Source of the DNA: Nocardia cyriacigeorgica
GTDB taxonomy: Bacteria; Actinomycetota; Actinomycetes; Mycobacteriales; Mycobacteriaceae
Direction: 5' to 3'
Assembly (NCBI RefSeq): GCF_029868385.1
Contig: NZ_JARWNX010000039.1
Coordinates: 62,001 to 126,000 of the forward strand
Length of the DNA stretch: 64,000 nucleotides
Part shown: positions 1 to 9,320 of the stretch, in pieces
Layout: each line of letters opens with the position of its first letter
Numbering within the stretch: the stretch's first letter is position 1
The notes under the pieces: generated by a model
The model's database searches: none
What the model saw: only the letters and a program-made list of their open reading frames with translations
Told to the model about the DNA's origin: nothing
Made by a program: the position numbers and the translations under genes

Positions 1-1825
1 GCTGCGGATCGAGCGCACGCACGGTGACCTGGATGGTGGCCGTGATCGGCCGGGTCTGCCCGGCCGGGATCAGCTGCGGGTTGTAGCTCGCACTGCACGA
101 CAGTGTGGTCGACCCGTTGGCAGGCATGGTGCCGCTGCCATTGCATCCGGCGCCGAGCGCGATCGGCACCGACGACTGCATGGAGACGGTGTAATCGAAA
201 GCGACCGTGGTGACTCGCATATCGCGCGAGGTGCTGACCGTATTGCTGATGACGAACTGGATCGTGCAGGTCCCCATGCAGGGGTTCTGCAAGAACTGGC
301 CGTTGACATTGCCGCCAAGCGTTACCCGGGAATCGACGGCATCGCCAAGCCCGTCCACCCGGCCGGGCAACTCCTCGTAGATGCCCTGGGCATCGTCGGG
401 TTCCTCGGGCGCCGGGTCGAGGGAGAATTCGGGCAGTTCCGGATCGCCCCCGCCGGATTCACCGGACGACGACGCGCTGACGATGCGGTCGATCACCGGC
501 TCGTCGGACCCACCGGTGTTCGGTTCATCCGTCGGGTCGAGATTGCTCAGATAGGTGGTGATGGAACCACTGGTGATCGGTGTGGACTCGTGGCCGTCGA
601 TATCGATCGGCGTACCGATGGTGACGTCTTCACTGCGCTCCGCGTCGGGGTCGAGGGCGAGCGCGAGCCGTGCCGGTGCCAGCGTGCTCGCCAGATCGAA
701 CCCGAAGCGTTCGGGGCCGATCATCACCGGTACGCCCGCGTATCGGGCGGCGTTCTCCGCGGATTCGCCGAACGCCAGCCAGGCCTGTTCGTCGCCCTGG
801 AGGAAGGATTTCCCGCCGACACCGAGATAGTCCATGTCGACGCCGTCACGTACCGAGATCGTCCCCGTCGCATCACCGACATTGGTGACGGTGAGATCCA
901 CCTCGAGCCGTCTGCTCGATGCGCCGGTCGGCTTCACCGTCCCGGTGAAATGCGCAGCGGGCGTATCCAACAGCCGCAGCTGCGCCGTCGCCAGCGCGGC
1001 CCGACCCCGCTGCTCGGCGCTCGCACCGCGATCGCCGAACTGCATGATCGCGACTCCGCCACCCACCCCGATCGCGCAGACCACCATCAACACCAGTGCC
1101 GCGATGATCCACGGTCGTCGGCGCGAGCGGCCTCCCGTCGGCAGCGGTCTGCCAGGCTGCGGGCCGAACCCGTATCCCGACGGAAACTGCCCGCCGCCTG
1201 GCATCTGACCGCCTGGCGGTCCGTACGGGCTGGGCGCCGAATAGCCTTGTGCCGGAGCTTGGAACGCGCCGGTGTGCGGCGCGTTGGGGTGTGGGTGGTA
1301 CCCCGGGGGCGCCGCGGGTTGGTAGGTGCCGGTCGGCGGCATCTGTTGTGCTGTGGGCGGGTGTTGCCCGTGCGGTCGATACGCCGGGGTCGGTGGTTGC
1401 GGAATCGCGGATCGACTCGGTCCGGCGGCGGGTGGAGGAGATGGCCACGTTTCGCGGTGTGGTGGGGTGGCGTCGGGTGGCTGGTGTGTCGGCGTCGGCG
1501 GTTGTGGTGTCGCGGGTTGGTTCGGTCCTGCGGATGCGCCCGCATTACTCAGAAGTTGTTGCGGAACAATGCGTTCTGTTACGTCCCGCGCACCGTCCTC
1601 CCTCGGGATCTCCGGCTCGGCGTTCGGCGCGGTAGGCGAGGGCGACTCGGGCAAGGTATTCGACGCAACCGGCGGACTCGAACCGTCCACAGCCTCACCA
1701 GACGCGACCTGCGGATTCGATCCGGTAGACCGCTGCGGTTCCGCCCCTCCCGGCATCGATGGAGCCTGCCCCGCCGACGAATCGGTTGGCGGCTCGGCCC
1801 TCTCACGGTCACCGGCGTCCGACAT
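1..1825 (-). CDS. Proline-rich single-pass membrane protein, 3' end cut by window edge
   Basis: I read one uninterrupted minus-strand frame from an ATG at 1825, preceded by a strong ribosome site (GGAGGG), to the left edge, about 608 codons. The first ~235 residues are low-complexity and rich in Pro, Ala, Gln and Tyr. A hydrophobic segment (IIAALVLMVVCAIGVGGG) follows near residues 240-260, then a ~345-residue Ser/Thr/Asp-rich region with several cysteines. This suggests a cytoplasmic Pro-rich tail, one membrane anchor and an extracytoplasmic domain. Such architecture is common in mycobacterial and nocardial envelope proteins, but I recognise no catalytic motif and assign no function. The C-terminus lies outside the window. 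Frame and start are well supported; function is unknown. Confidence 0.75.
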   Translation of the reverse strand, partial: MSDAGDRERAEPPTDSSAGQAPSMPGGAEPQRSTGSNPQVASGEAVDGSSPPVASNTLPESPSPTAPNAEPEIPREDGARDVTERIVPQQLLSNAGASAGPNQPATPQPPTPTHQPPDATPPHRETWPSPPPAAGPSRSAIPQPPTPAYRPHGQHPPTAQQMPPTGTYQPAAPPGYHPHPNAPHTGAFQAPAQGYSAPSPYGPPGGQMPGGGQFPSGYGFGPQPGRPLPTGGRSRRRPWIIAALVLMVVCAIGVGGGVAIMQFGDRGASAEQRGRAALATAQLRLLDTPAAHFTGTVKPTGASSRRLEVDLTVTNVGDATGTISVRDGVDMDYLGVGGKSFLQGDEQAWLAFGESAENAARYAGVPVMIGPERFGFDLASTLAPARLALALDPDAERSEDVTIGTPIDIDGHESTPITSGSITTYLSNLDPTDEPNTGGSDEPVIDRIVSASSSGESGGGDPELPEFSLDPAPEEPDDAQGIYEELPGRVDGLGDAVDSRVTLGGNVNGQFLQNPCMGTCTIQFVISNTVSTSRDMRVTTVAFDYTVSMQSSVPIALGAGCNGSGTMPANGSTTLSCSASYNPQLIPAGQTRPITATIQVTVRALDPQ

Positions 1826-2189
1826 GGTCCCTCCTAGAAATGGCGGGGCCACAGAGCACCGTGCCGCCGGATCCCTCGCCCCTGCGTCAACAGTACGACC
1901 CGACCCCGCTTTTCGGGGTGCGATCGTTCACCCCGCCACCGGCTGACCTCCGACCAGGCTGCGGGCGAACCCGCCACTCGGAGGCGCTATCCGGAGTCGC
2001 CGGGCTTCCGAGCGATATGTGTCGAAAACACAGGCCAACAGCGGCATTCGTTCTGCATCGGGGGCTTCCTGCTCAGGTCGGCGTGCCGGTCATCGATGTC
2101 GAGCCACGGTCGGCTGACGACAACGAGCACGAACAATGAATCGCACCCGACCAACACTGGGCGGGACGGTCACGCCGATCGAGCTCAGC
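1826..2189. other. Intergenic region between menA 3' end and the Pro-rich protein
   Basis: This 364-bp stretch has no convincing gene. The small frames crossing it lack ribosome sites and normal codon use. It should hold the promoter of the minus-strand gene starting at 1825. The only clear signal is the GGAGGG ribosome site just upstream of that ATG. A TTGACG-like hexamer on the minus strand (1885-1890) has no good -10 partner. Confidence 0.5.
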
Positions 2190-3065
2190 TCACAGAGACG
2201 CCAAGCCGAGTGCGAGCGCAGTCAGGATGGACCAAACGAGCAGGGCGAGCCCGGAATCGCGCAATGCCGGGATCAGTTCGAGTCCACCACGGCCCGACCG
2301 GACCGGGGCATTGGCGCGTACCGCGAGCGGGATCGCCAGTAGGCCCACCAAAGCGAATGGCGAGCGCGCCACCAGCAACAATGTCACCACGAACGGCACC
2401 GCCAGCAACACCAGGTGCAACGTCCGGGTGCGCGGATCGCCGAGCTTCACGGCGAGGGTGACTTTCCCGGATTCGGTGTCGGTGCGGATATCGCGCAGGT
2501 TGTTGGCGACCAGGACCGCGCTGGAGAATGCGCCGACGGCGACGGCGAGCGCGGCGCCCACCCAGTCGATGCGCTCGGCTTGTACGAATTGGGTGCCGAG
2601 GACGCCGATCAGGCCGAAGAAGACGAAGACGGCGATTTCGCCGAAACCGCTGTAGCCGTAGGGTTTGCTGCCGCCGGTGTAGAACCAAGCTCCGGCCAGG
2701 CAGGCGGCGCCGATCAGGATCAGCCACCATGCGGTCAGGGCCACCAGGATCAGGCCGAAGATCGCGCCGATGGCGAGGCTGATGACGGCGGCGGTGCGGA
2801 CGGCGGTGGGGGAGGCCAGGCCCGAGCCGACCAGGCGTAGCGGGCCGACGCGCTCGTCATCGGTGCCCCGGATGCCGTCGGAATAGTCATTGGCGTAGTT
2901 CACGCCGATGATCAGCGCCAGCGAGACCAGCAGCGCCAGAATCGCTTTCCACCACACCATGCCGTCGATGGAGGCGGCGGCGCCGGTGCCCGCGATGACG
3001 GGGGCGATAGCGTTCGGCAGGGTGCGGGGCCGGGCGCCCTCGATCCATTGCGCTGCGGTAGCCAT
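2190..3065 (-). CDS. menA: 1,4-dihydroxy-2-naphthoate polyprenyltransferase (MenA)
   Basis: A 291-residue UbiA-family integral membrane prenyltransferase. It attaches the polyprenyl tail to 1,4-dihydroxy-2-naphthoate, giving demethylmenaquinone. The first Asp-rich motif ([12 protein letters not shown], residues 59-70) and the second ([14 protein letters not shown], 188-200+) bind Mg2+-diphosphate; eight or so hydrophobic helices fill the rest. Length is normal for MenA. The neighbourhood fits: menE, menB, menD, menG, menJ and a polyprenyl diphosphate synthase gene follow in the same window. It ends 21 bp beyond the SRPBCC gene's stop side, on the same strand, so the two could be cotranscribed. 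Confidence 0.95.
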   Translation of the reverse strand: MATAAQWIEGARPRTLPNAIAPVIAGTGAAASIDGMVWWKAILALLVSLALIIGVNYANDYSDGIRGTDDERVGPLRLVGSGLASPTAVRTAAVISLAIGAIFGLILVALTAWWLILIGAACLAGAWFYTGGSKPYGYSGFGEIAVFVFFGLIGVLGTQFVQAERIDWVGAALAVAVGAFSSAVLVANNLRDIRTDTESGKVTLAVKLGDPRTRTLHLVLLAVPFVVTLLLVARSPFALVGLLAIPLAVRANAPVRSGRGGLELIPALRDSGLALLVWSILTALALGLASL

Positions 3066-3086
3066 GACCGCAGCCTAATCGGGCGG

Positions 3087-3554
3087 TCAGGCGGGCGCGG
3101 CTTCGGCGGCCACCCGCAACCGGCCGAGACCCTTCTCGAAATCCTTGCCGACCAGGCTGTCCATCGAGATGACCTTGCCCATCAGGGCCATCAGCCCGCG
3201 CTGTTCACCGTTCATCCGCCACACCACCTGGGTGCCGCCGCCCTCGGCCGGGGCCAGCGTGAAGACCACATTGTTGGTGGATTTGAACGGCTTCTCGAAG
3301 TCGAGCCTGATCCTGATCTCGTGCTCGGTGCTCGAGGTGATCTCCATGGTGCCGCGGCCCGCCTTGCGGTTGCCTTCCCACGCGTAGCGTGCGCCGACGC
3401 CCGCATCGGGGCCGCTGTACATGCGGCGGAGTTCGGGGTCGAGGTCCTCCCACGGCGACCATTCGATCCACTGGTGGAAGTCGTTGATCAGCGCGTGGAT
3501 GCGTGCCGGTTCGGCCGCGATCACGATCTGGCGCACCACCTCGAATTCGGCCAT
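3087..3554 (-). CDS. SRPBCC-family protein
   Basis: A 155-residue protein with the START/Bet v1-like fold pattern: it begins AEFEVVRQIVIAAEPARIHA, has an IEWSPWEDLDPELRRMY segment, and ends with a long amphipathic helix. The family binds hydrophobic ligands or acts as polyketide cyclase/dehydrase-like proteins; the ligand cannot be told from sequence. I chose the ATG at 3554 because the frame upstream has no family similarity and runs into the divergent promoter. It is divergent from the SARP regulator at 3640 with an 85-bp shared promoter containing a perfect palindrome, and lies just upstream of menA on the same strand. Confidence 0.8.
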   Translation of the reverse strand: MAEFEVVRQIVIAAEPARIHALINDFHQWIEWSPWEDLDPELRRMYSGPDAGVGARYAWEGNRKAGRGTMEITSSTEHEIRIRLDFEKPFKSTNNVVFTLAPAEGGGTQVVWRMNGEQRGLMALMGKVISMDSLVGKDFEKGLGRLRVAAEAAPA

Positions 3555-3571
3555 TGGCCCAGCGTAAGCGA

Positions 3572-3583
3572 CCGACCGGTCGG
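3572..3583. promoter_or_regulatory. Palindromic operator candidate CCGACCGGTCGG
   Basis: A perfect 12-bp palindrome sits in the 85-bp divergent gap between the SRPBCC gene (start 3554, minus) and the SARP regulator (start 3640, plus). Its position would let one dimeric regulator act on both promoters. A TACGAT -10-like hexamer at 3625-3630 lies 9 bp before the SARP ATG. The binding protein is unknown. Confidence 0.4.
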
Positions 3584-3639
3584 ACCGCAGCTGAATCGGC
3601 GCGCTTCGCGGCCGGACCAGCGCATACGATGACGTCGGC

Positions 3640-6600
3640 ATGGTTTCCGAGCTGAGCGGTCCGAGCGGCCGAGTACCAGTGGTGACGCCCGCAGATTCGG
3701 TCGTGGTGGCCCTGCTGGGCGAGGTCGCGCTACGCCGGAACGGTGCGCTGACGCCGGTGCCGGGCGTACGGGCGCGGGCACTGCTCGCGGCCTTGTCGGT
3801 GACACCCGGTCGCAGCCGCAGCGCACAGGCGCTGATCGACGAGGTGTGGGGCGAGCAGCCGCCACGTGCCCCGATGAACGCACTGCACACCCAGGTCTCG
3901 CGGCTGCGCGCCGCGCTGCCCGAGGGCGCGGTGGAGATCGGTCCGGCCGGTTACCGTTTGCGGCTGACGGCCGAGCAGATCGACCTCACCGCCGTATCGA
4001 CGCTGCTCGATCAGGCTCGTGCCGCCCGCGCCGCGCACGATTACGCCCACTGCCTCGACTTGGTGGCGCGGGCACGAGCGCTGTGGCGCGGCGAACCCGG
4101 CGCCGACCTCACCCCCGGCCCACTCGCCGACGAACTCGCCACCGCCGCCGCCGACCGCTGGGCCGAACTGGACGGGATCGAACTCACCGCCCGCGAAGCC
4201 ATCGGAGACGTGAACGGCGCCCTTGCCCTCGCCCGCGCGGCCGCTTCGGCCGATCCACTCAGCGAACCCGCCGCGCGGACCCTCATGCGATTGCTGGCCC
4301 TCGCGGGCGATGCCAATGCTGCCCTCGACGTCTTCGCCACCATCCGAGCCGCCTTGACCGACCACCTCGGAACAGATCCGGGTCCGGCGCTGGTCGAGTT
4401 GAACACCGCCATCCTCCGTGGGGATTTCCCCACGGCGGCCACGCCGTCCGCTGGATCCGCGCCGCCGGACAGCGGGCCCGGCAGCGGTGCCGAGGCGTCG
4501 CCGCACGGCCGGGTATCGGGTGAGATAACCACCGCGGCACCGCCGGGCGTCGATCCCCTGTCACGGAACTCGACCGATCGCTTCGGTTCCGGTGCGGCGT
4601 CGGAGAACCTCGCGAATCCCGACACCACGCAGGTTCTGTCGCCTGATCCCCTGGTACCGCCGAATGCGTGGGGCACCGCCGAACATCTGGCGAATACGCG
4701 CCCGACCACGCAGACGGCCGACCGGAGGTCCACGCGGCGCCCGACGGCCACCGGTGTTCGCGCCGCGCCGAACCCGCTGCTCGGACGCGCCGAAGACCTC
4801 ACCGCGCTGGCCACCCTGCTACACACCTCCCGCGTCACCACCGTGCTCGGGCCGGGCGGCACCGGCAAGACCAGGGTGGCCAATGAACTGGGTGCGCGGG
4901 CGGCGCGTGAGCAACCGGTGGTGCTGGTCGAGCTGGCTTCGGTGCGGGCCGATGGCGGAGCGGCGGGCGAGGCGCGCGGTGAGATCGAGGCGGCGATCGG
5001 TGCGATGCTCGGGCTCGGTGATTTCGCGCGTGACCCGGTGCTGATCCGATCGGGTATCCGGGTCGAACTGCGGCAGCGGCTGCGTGACGCCCTGTCGGAG
5101 CGGCCGATGCTGCTGATCCTGGACAACTGTGAACATCTGGTCGACGCCGCGGCCGAGGTGGTCGCGGACCTGGTCGGCAGCTGCGATCAGCTAACGGTCC
5201 TCACCACCAGCCGCTCACCACTGGCGATCACCGCCGAGGCGGTATATCCGCTGGCGCCATTGGCGATCGACGCCGCCGGTTCACCCGCCACCGAGCTGTT
5301 CATCGCCAGGGCCAAGGCCGTACGCCCGGCCGCGCGGCTCAACCCCGAGGTGGTCGCCCGGCTGTGCCACCGCCTCGACGGTCTGCCACTGGCCATCGAA
5401 CTCGCCGCCGCGCGCGTGCGAACGATGAGCGTCGAGGAGATCGACACCAGGCTCGAGCACCGATTCGCCCTGTTGCGCAGCGGTGACCGCTCCTCACCGG
5501 AACGGCATCGCACACTGCACGCAGTGATCGCCTGGAGCTGGAATCTGCTCGACGAACCGCAGCAGATCGCCTTGCGCAGACTGTGCCGCTTCCCGGCCGG
5601 ATTCACCCTGGAGGCCGCGGAATTCGTGGCGGGCGGTCCCGAAGTGGGCGATGTGGTCGACGCGGTGGCGGGTCTGGTCGGACAGTCGCTGCTCACCGTG
5701 CTCGAGGACGACCGCCCTGACCCGGATGTCAGCCTCCCGCTGCGCTATCGGATGTTGGAGACGGTCCGCGAATTCGGTGAGGAACAACTCGCCGCATCGA
5801 GGGGCGGCGGCGAGGCACGCACCGAAGCGGACTTGGTAGCCGACCGAATGTGCGGGTGGGCCCGCGATTTTGCCCTGTCCGCCATCCGCCGCTACCGCGA
5901 CGAGGACCAGGTGACACTGGTGCTCACCGTCGCCGCCGAGATCGACAATCTCACCGCGGTGCTGCGGTTGGCCGAGGAACGCCGCGACGCGCGGACCATG
6001 TACACGGTCTTCCCGGTCGCCGCCATGCTCTGGGTGATGCGCGGTGCGCATATGGAACTCGTCGGCTGGGTGCGCCGGATGCTCACCATGGAGCCACCGG
6101 CCAGCCACGGCACCGAGGCCGAGCTGGAGATGATCGGGTATGTGTACAGCGGGCTGCACCTGATGTACATGGAGTCGAGCATCCGCGATGCGGCGCTGGT
6201 CCGGGTCCGTGCGCGGCGGCTGCTGCGCCGTGACAGCGGGCTCGGTGAGCTGGCGCGGTTCTTCGGCAGGCTCATCACCTGCGCCGTCGACGGTTGGGCG
6301 CTGGCGCGGTTGCTCGCAGCGAGCGTGCGTTCGACCGACCGCGATACCAAGGTGTCGGCCCTGGTCATCCGCGCCAATTCGTGGGAGAACCACGGTCAGC
6401 TGCATGGTTCGGCGCGGGACGCGGTCTCCGCGGCCGCGGAGATCACCGAACGCGATGTCTGGGCCGGTGCCATGATCAACCAGCATCTGGGCGGTCTGGC
6501 CGGTCAGAACGGCCGCTACCGCGAAGCGACCGGATATTACGAACTCGCCGCCGAGCAGTTGCGCAGACTGGGTGCGTACGAGGAAAGCTCGGAGATGCGC

Positions 6601-7290
6601 AGCTTCCTCTCCGCGGCGCTCACCGCGTCCGGGCAGACCGACCGCGCGCGCAGGGAACTCGACCTCGCGGTCGGCCTCACCGATTCCGGCGCCCCCCGGC
6701 TGACAGCGCTCGACGATCCGGGGGTCCGGCGTAATCACCGGCTGTCGACGATCGCGGCGAGCCTGGCCGAAATCGAACTCGCCGAAGGCGATACCGATCG
6801 CGGTCTCTGGCTCTTCCATCGTTCGCTCGAACTCGTCGGCTGGCCCGGAAACGAATTCGTCCCCGGCCCAGGCGTGCTGATGCTGTGCAGCGCGATGCTC
6901 GACGCGAACACCCTCTACGGCCGGGCGGCGCAGGTCACGACGATGGCCGAGCAACTCGCCGGTATCGCGGTCGAACGCCTCATCCAGTTCTGGGATGTGC
7001 CGCAGATCGGGGCGGTGGCCTGTGCAGTGGGATCGCACCGGCTCACCGTCGAACCGCGATCGCCCGCCGGTCTCGAATTGCTCGCCCTGGCACCGGCCGC
7101 GAAGGCGAGACAGGACTATCCGGTCATGGCGCTGGCGCGGCATCGAGAACTGCACCGCGACACCGTGGGCGTGGACCGCATCGATCGGGCGACGGCCGAG
7201 GCGGCCGGACTGCGCAAGCTCGTGGCCGCCGACCGGATCATGACGTTGCTGAAAGTCATCGCGGATCGACCGGACACGCCCGCACGATGA
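3640..7290 (+). CDS. SARP/AfsR-type transcriptional regulator with STAND ATPase and TPR-like region
   Basis: A 1216-residue regulator. Order: OmpR-like winged-helix domain (~25-100, with LIDEVWGEQPP), bacterial transcriptional activation domain (~105-250), a ~130-residue Pro/Ala/Gly linker, a STAND-type ATPase with Walker A GPGGTGKT near residue 403 and Walker B LLILDNCEH near 491, then a long helical TPR-like C-terminus. Such proteins activate promoters by binding heptameric direct repeats. It is convergent (34 bp) with an ABC exporter operon, the same arrangement as the second SARP at 27143. No clear ribosome site precedes the ATG; a TACGAT hexamer 9 bp upstream suggests a very short leader. 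The exporter promoter at 9165-9216 is the obvious target, by inference. Confidence 0.88.
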   Translation: MVSELSGPSGRVPVVTPADSVVVALLGEVALRRNGALTPVPGVRARALLAALSVTPGRSRSAQALIDEVWGEQPPRAPMNALHTQVSRLRAALPEGAVEIGPAGYRLRLTAEQIDLTAVSTLLDQARAARAAHDYAHCLDLVARARALWRGEPGADLTPGPLADELATAAADRWAELDGIELTAREAIGDVNGALALARAAASADPLSEPAARTLMRLLALAGDANAALDVFATIRAALTDHLGTDPGPALVELNTAILRGDFPTAATPSAGSAPPDSGPGSGAEASPHGRVSGEITTAAPPGVDPLSRNSTDRFGSGAASENLANPDTTQVLSPDPLVPPNAWGTAEHLANTRPTTQTADRRSTRRPTATGVRAAPNPLLGRAEDLTALATLLHTSRVTTVLGPGGTGKTRVANELGARAAREQPVVLVELASVRADGGAAGEARGEIEAAIGAMLGLGDFARDPVLIRSGIRVELRQRLRDALSERPMLLILDNCEHLVDAAAEVVADLVGSCDQLTVLTTSRSPLAITAEAVYPLAPLAIDAAGSPATELFIARAKAVRPAARLNPEVVARLCHRLDGLPLAIELAAARVRTMSVEEIDTRLEHRFALLRSGDRSSPERHRTLHAVIAWSWNLLDEPQQIALRRLCRFPAGFTLEAAEFVAGGPEVGDVVDAVAGLVGQSLLTVLEDDRPDPDVSLPLRYRMLETVREFGEEQLAASRGGGEARTEADLVADRMCGWARDFALSAIRRYRDEDQVTLVLTVAAEIDNLTAVLRLAEERRDARTMYTVFPVAAMLWVMRGAHMELVGWVRRMLTMEPPASHGTEAELEMIGYVYSGLHLMYMESSIRDAALVRVRARRLLRRDSGLGELARFFGRLITCAVDGWALARLLAASVRSTDRDTKVSALVIRANSWENHGQLHGSARDAVSAAAEITERDVWAGAMINQHLGGLAGQNGRYREATGYYELAAEQLRRLGAYEESSEMRSFLSAALTASGQTDRARRELDLAVGLTDSGAPRLTALDDPGVRRNHRLSTIAASLAEIELAEGDTDRGLWLFHRSLELVGWPGNEFVPGPGVLMLCSAMLDANTLYGRAAQVTTMAEQLAGIAVERLIQFWDVPQIGAVACAVGSHRLTVEPRSPAGLELLALAPAAKARQDYPVMALARHRELHRDTVGVDRIDRATAEAAGLRKLVAADRIMTLLKVIADRPDTPAR

Positions 7291-7324
7291 CGCGCGAGCG
7301 TGCCCGGTCGAGGACGGTGCGGAT

Positions 7325-8146
7325 TCAGACCCGCCGCATATAGGCACGCACCGTCAACGGCGCGAAGATCGCCATGATCACCGCCGCCCCGACCAGTGAC
7401 CAGACCACATGTGAGCCGATATGCCCGTCGTTCATCAGGTCACGGCACGCCCACACCAGATGCGAGACCGGGTTGACATCGATGAACGCCTGCAACCAGC
7501 CGGGCATGGTCTCCTTCGGCACGAATGCGGGGGAGGCGAAGGTGAGCGGGAACATCACCAGCATCGAATAGCCCTGCACGGCCGAGGCCTTGTTCGCGAT
7601 GACGCCGAAGAACGCCCAGATCCAACTGGTCGCGAACGAGCAGACGATCACCAGCGCGACACCGGCGAGCGCGCCGAGCGGATTCGGGCGGAAACCCATG
7701 ATCACGCCCATGACCAGAGTCAGCACGGAGGCGATGCCGTAGCGGACCATATCGGCGGTCAGCGCTCCCGACAGCGCCGAGATGCGGGCGATGGGCAGGG
7801 ATTTGAAGCGGTCGAAGACACCCTTCTCCATATCCTCCTTCAACTGCACACCGGTGACGATGGAGGTCATGATGACCGTCTGCACCAGGATGCCGGGGAT
7901 GATGACCGGCAGATAGCTGTGCACATCGCCGGAGATGGCGCCGCCGAAGATGTAGGTGAACATCAGCGTGAAGATGATCGGCTGGATCACCACATCGAAC
8001 AGCTGCTCGGGATTGTGCTTGATCTTCAGCAGGCCGCGGTAGGCCATGGTGCGGGTGTTGTCGAAGGTCTGTTTCAGAGTGATGGGCCCTGCGGGCTCCG
8101 GCAGTGGTCGGGTGCGCGCGGGTGTCGCGGTGAGAGTCGTGGTCAT
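7325..8146 (-). CDS. ABC-2 type multidrug exporter permease (DrrB-like)
   Basis: A 273-residue permease with six predicted membrane helices and the ABC-2 signature region (MLVMFPLTFASPAFVPKETM). It pairs with the ATPase encoded immediately upstream: the ATPase stop and this ATG overlap by 4 bp (ATGA), indicating translational coupling. The family exports hydrophobic drugs, antibiotics or lipids; the substrate is unknown. I chose the ATG at 8146 because of the overlap and because family similarity begins there. The 3' end faces the SARP regulator gene across 34 bp. Confidence 0.88.
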   Translation of the reverse strand: MTTTLTATPARTRPLPEPAGPITLKQTFDNTRTMAYRGLLKIKHNPEQLFDVVIQPIIFTLMFTYIFGGAISGDVHSYLPVIIPGILVQTVIMTSIVTGVQLKEDMEKGVFDRFKSLPIARISALSGALTADMVRYGIASVLTLVMGVIMGFRPNPLGALAGVALVIVCSFATSWIWAFFGVIANKASAVQGYSMLVMFPLTFASPAFVPKETMPGWLQAFIDVNPVSHLVWACRDLMNDGHIGSHVVWSLVGAAVIMAIFAPLTVRAYMRRV

Positions 8147-9141
8147 GCCACACTCCGTTCGAGTTCGGTGTCGTCGGTGTTGTCTTCGGCCGGATGGCCG
8201 GTGATGGTGAGGAAGACTTCGTCGAGACTCGGCTTGCTGACCGAGATCTCCTCGACGCCGATCTCCCATTCGCGCAACCGGATCAGCAGATCGGCGGTGA
8301 CACCCGGATCGGGCAGCGCCGCGGTGAGCCGACCGGCCTCGAGGGAGACGGCGGCGTCGGTGCCGAGGAAATCGCCGATGATGCGGCAGGCGTCGGCGAG
8401 TTGATCGCGTTGGGCGAGCGTCAGATGCAGCGAGGACTGTCCGACCGAGGATTTGAGTTCGTCGGCGGTGCCGTCGGCGATCACCCGGCCGCGGTCGATC
8501 ACCGCGATCCGATCGGCCAGCTGATCGGCCTCGTCCAGATATTGAGTGGTGAGCAGCACCGTCGCGCCCTCGCGGACCAGCCTGCGGATGGTCTCCCACA
8601 TCTGCGCGCGGGTGCGCGGGTCGAGGCCGGTGGTGGGCTCGTCCAGGAACAGCAGCGGCGGGGTCGAGATCAGGCTGGCGGCCAGATCCAGCCGCCTGCG
8701 CATACCGCCGGAGAAATTCTTCAGCGCCTTGTCCGCGGCCTCGGCCAGATCGAATTCCTCGAGCAGATCGGCGGTCTTCCGGCGGGCATCCGCCCGCGAG
8801 AGGCCGAGCAGTCTGGAGAAGATCATCAGATTCTCGGAGGCGGTCAGATCCTCGTCGACGGAGGCGTACTGCCCGGTGACACCGATGAGCGAGCGCACGG
8901 CATCCGGTTCGGCGAGCACATCGCGGCCGAAGATCCGTGCGCTGCCGCCGTCCGGGCGCAGCAGGGTGGCGAGCATGCGGATGGTCGTGGTCTTACCCGC
9001 ACCGTTCGGCCCGAGCACCCCGTACACCGCGCCCCGCGGCACGGCCAGACTCACCCCGTCGACGGCGCGCTGGGCGCCGAACATCTTGACCAGGCCATCG
9101 GCCTCGATGGCGAGGGGGCCGGTCGATGCGTAATCAGTCAT
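8143..9141 (-). CDS. ABC exporter ATP-binding protein (DrrA-like)
   Basis: A 332-residue DrrA-family ATPase. Walker A GPNGAGKT is at residues 44-51, followed by the signature FSGGMRRRLD, Walker B/D-loop LLFLDEPTTGLDP, and the C-terminal DrrA extension. It energises the DrrB-like permease downstream. I chose the ATG at 9141; a longer frame upstream would run through the repeat array at 9165-9216. No good ribosome site is seen, and 23 nt separate the array from the ATG, the same distance as in the second module (32017), which suggests a leaderless or near-leaderless transcript. Confidence 0.9.
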   Translation of the reverse strand: MTDYASTGPLAIEADGLVKMFGAQRAVDGVSLAVPRGAVYGVLGPNGAGKTTTIRMLATLLRPDGGSARIFGRDVLAEPDAVRSLIGVTGQYASVDEDLTASENLMIFSRLLGLSRADARRKTADLLEEFDLAEAADKALKNFSGGMRRRLDLAASLISTPPLLFLDEPTTGLDPRTRAQMWETIRRLVREGATVLLTTQYLDEADQLADRIAVIDRGRVIADGTADELKSSVGQSSLHLTLAQRDQLADACRIIGDFLGTDAAVSLEAGRLTAALPDPGVTADLLIRLREWEIGVEEISVSKPSLDEVFLTITGHPAEDNTDDTELERSVA

Positions 9142-9164
9142 GCCGACGACTGTGCGCGCCGGTT

Positions 9165-9216
9165 CTTGCACCCGGCTTGCACGGCTGTTGCGCGGGCCGT
9201 GCAAGCGGGACGCAAG
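9165..9216. promoter_or_regulatory. Divergent heptamer arrays (CTTGCAC x2 / GTGCAAG-like x2), SARP-type operator candidate
   Basis: Plus strand shows CTTGCAC at 9165-9171 and 9176-9182, then GTGCAAG at 9199-9205 and ACGCAAG at 9210-9216. Each pair is spaced by 4 bp (11-bp period). The inner copies also form a perfect 10-bp inverted repeat (9176-9185 with 9196-9205). Read on each strand this is GTGCAAG-N4-GTGCAAG pointing towards the exporter ATPase (ATG 23 nt away) and GTGCAAG-N4-ACGCAAG pointing towards the flavin reductase. Heptamers with 4-bp spacers are the known SARP operator geometry; assignment to the regulator at 3640 is inference. Confidence 0.7.
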
Positions 9217-9235
9217 CGCATGCGCGCCCGTCGAT

Positions 9236-9266
9236 TTGACCTCAACTTTTGTTGAGCTTCTACCGT
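9236..9266 (+). promoter_or_regulatory. SoxR/MerR-type promoter
   Basis: A -35 TTGACC (9236-9241) and -10 TACCGT (9261-9266) are separated by 19 bp, the overlong spacer typical of MerR-family promoters. Inside it is the perfect inverted repeat CTCAACTTTTGTTGAG (9241-9256), centred between the hexamers and close to the SoxR box pattern CCTCAAG-N4-CTTGAGG. It drives the NADPH-dependent flavin reductase at 9321. To my knowledge a flavin reductase is a SoxR target in Streptomyces. No SoxR gene is in the window. Confidence 0.75.
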
Positions 9267-9320
9267 TGCCGGTGACGGTCGAAAACCGTCGAACAAGCCC
9301 CCTACCAGCGAAGGTATCTG

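Noticed and set aside
5494..7347. 617-codon open frame antisense to the first SARP gene
   Set aside because: High-GC DNA keeps antisense frames open. The plus-strand frame has full SARP domains, while the antisense protein is Arg/His/Gln-rich with no family motif.
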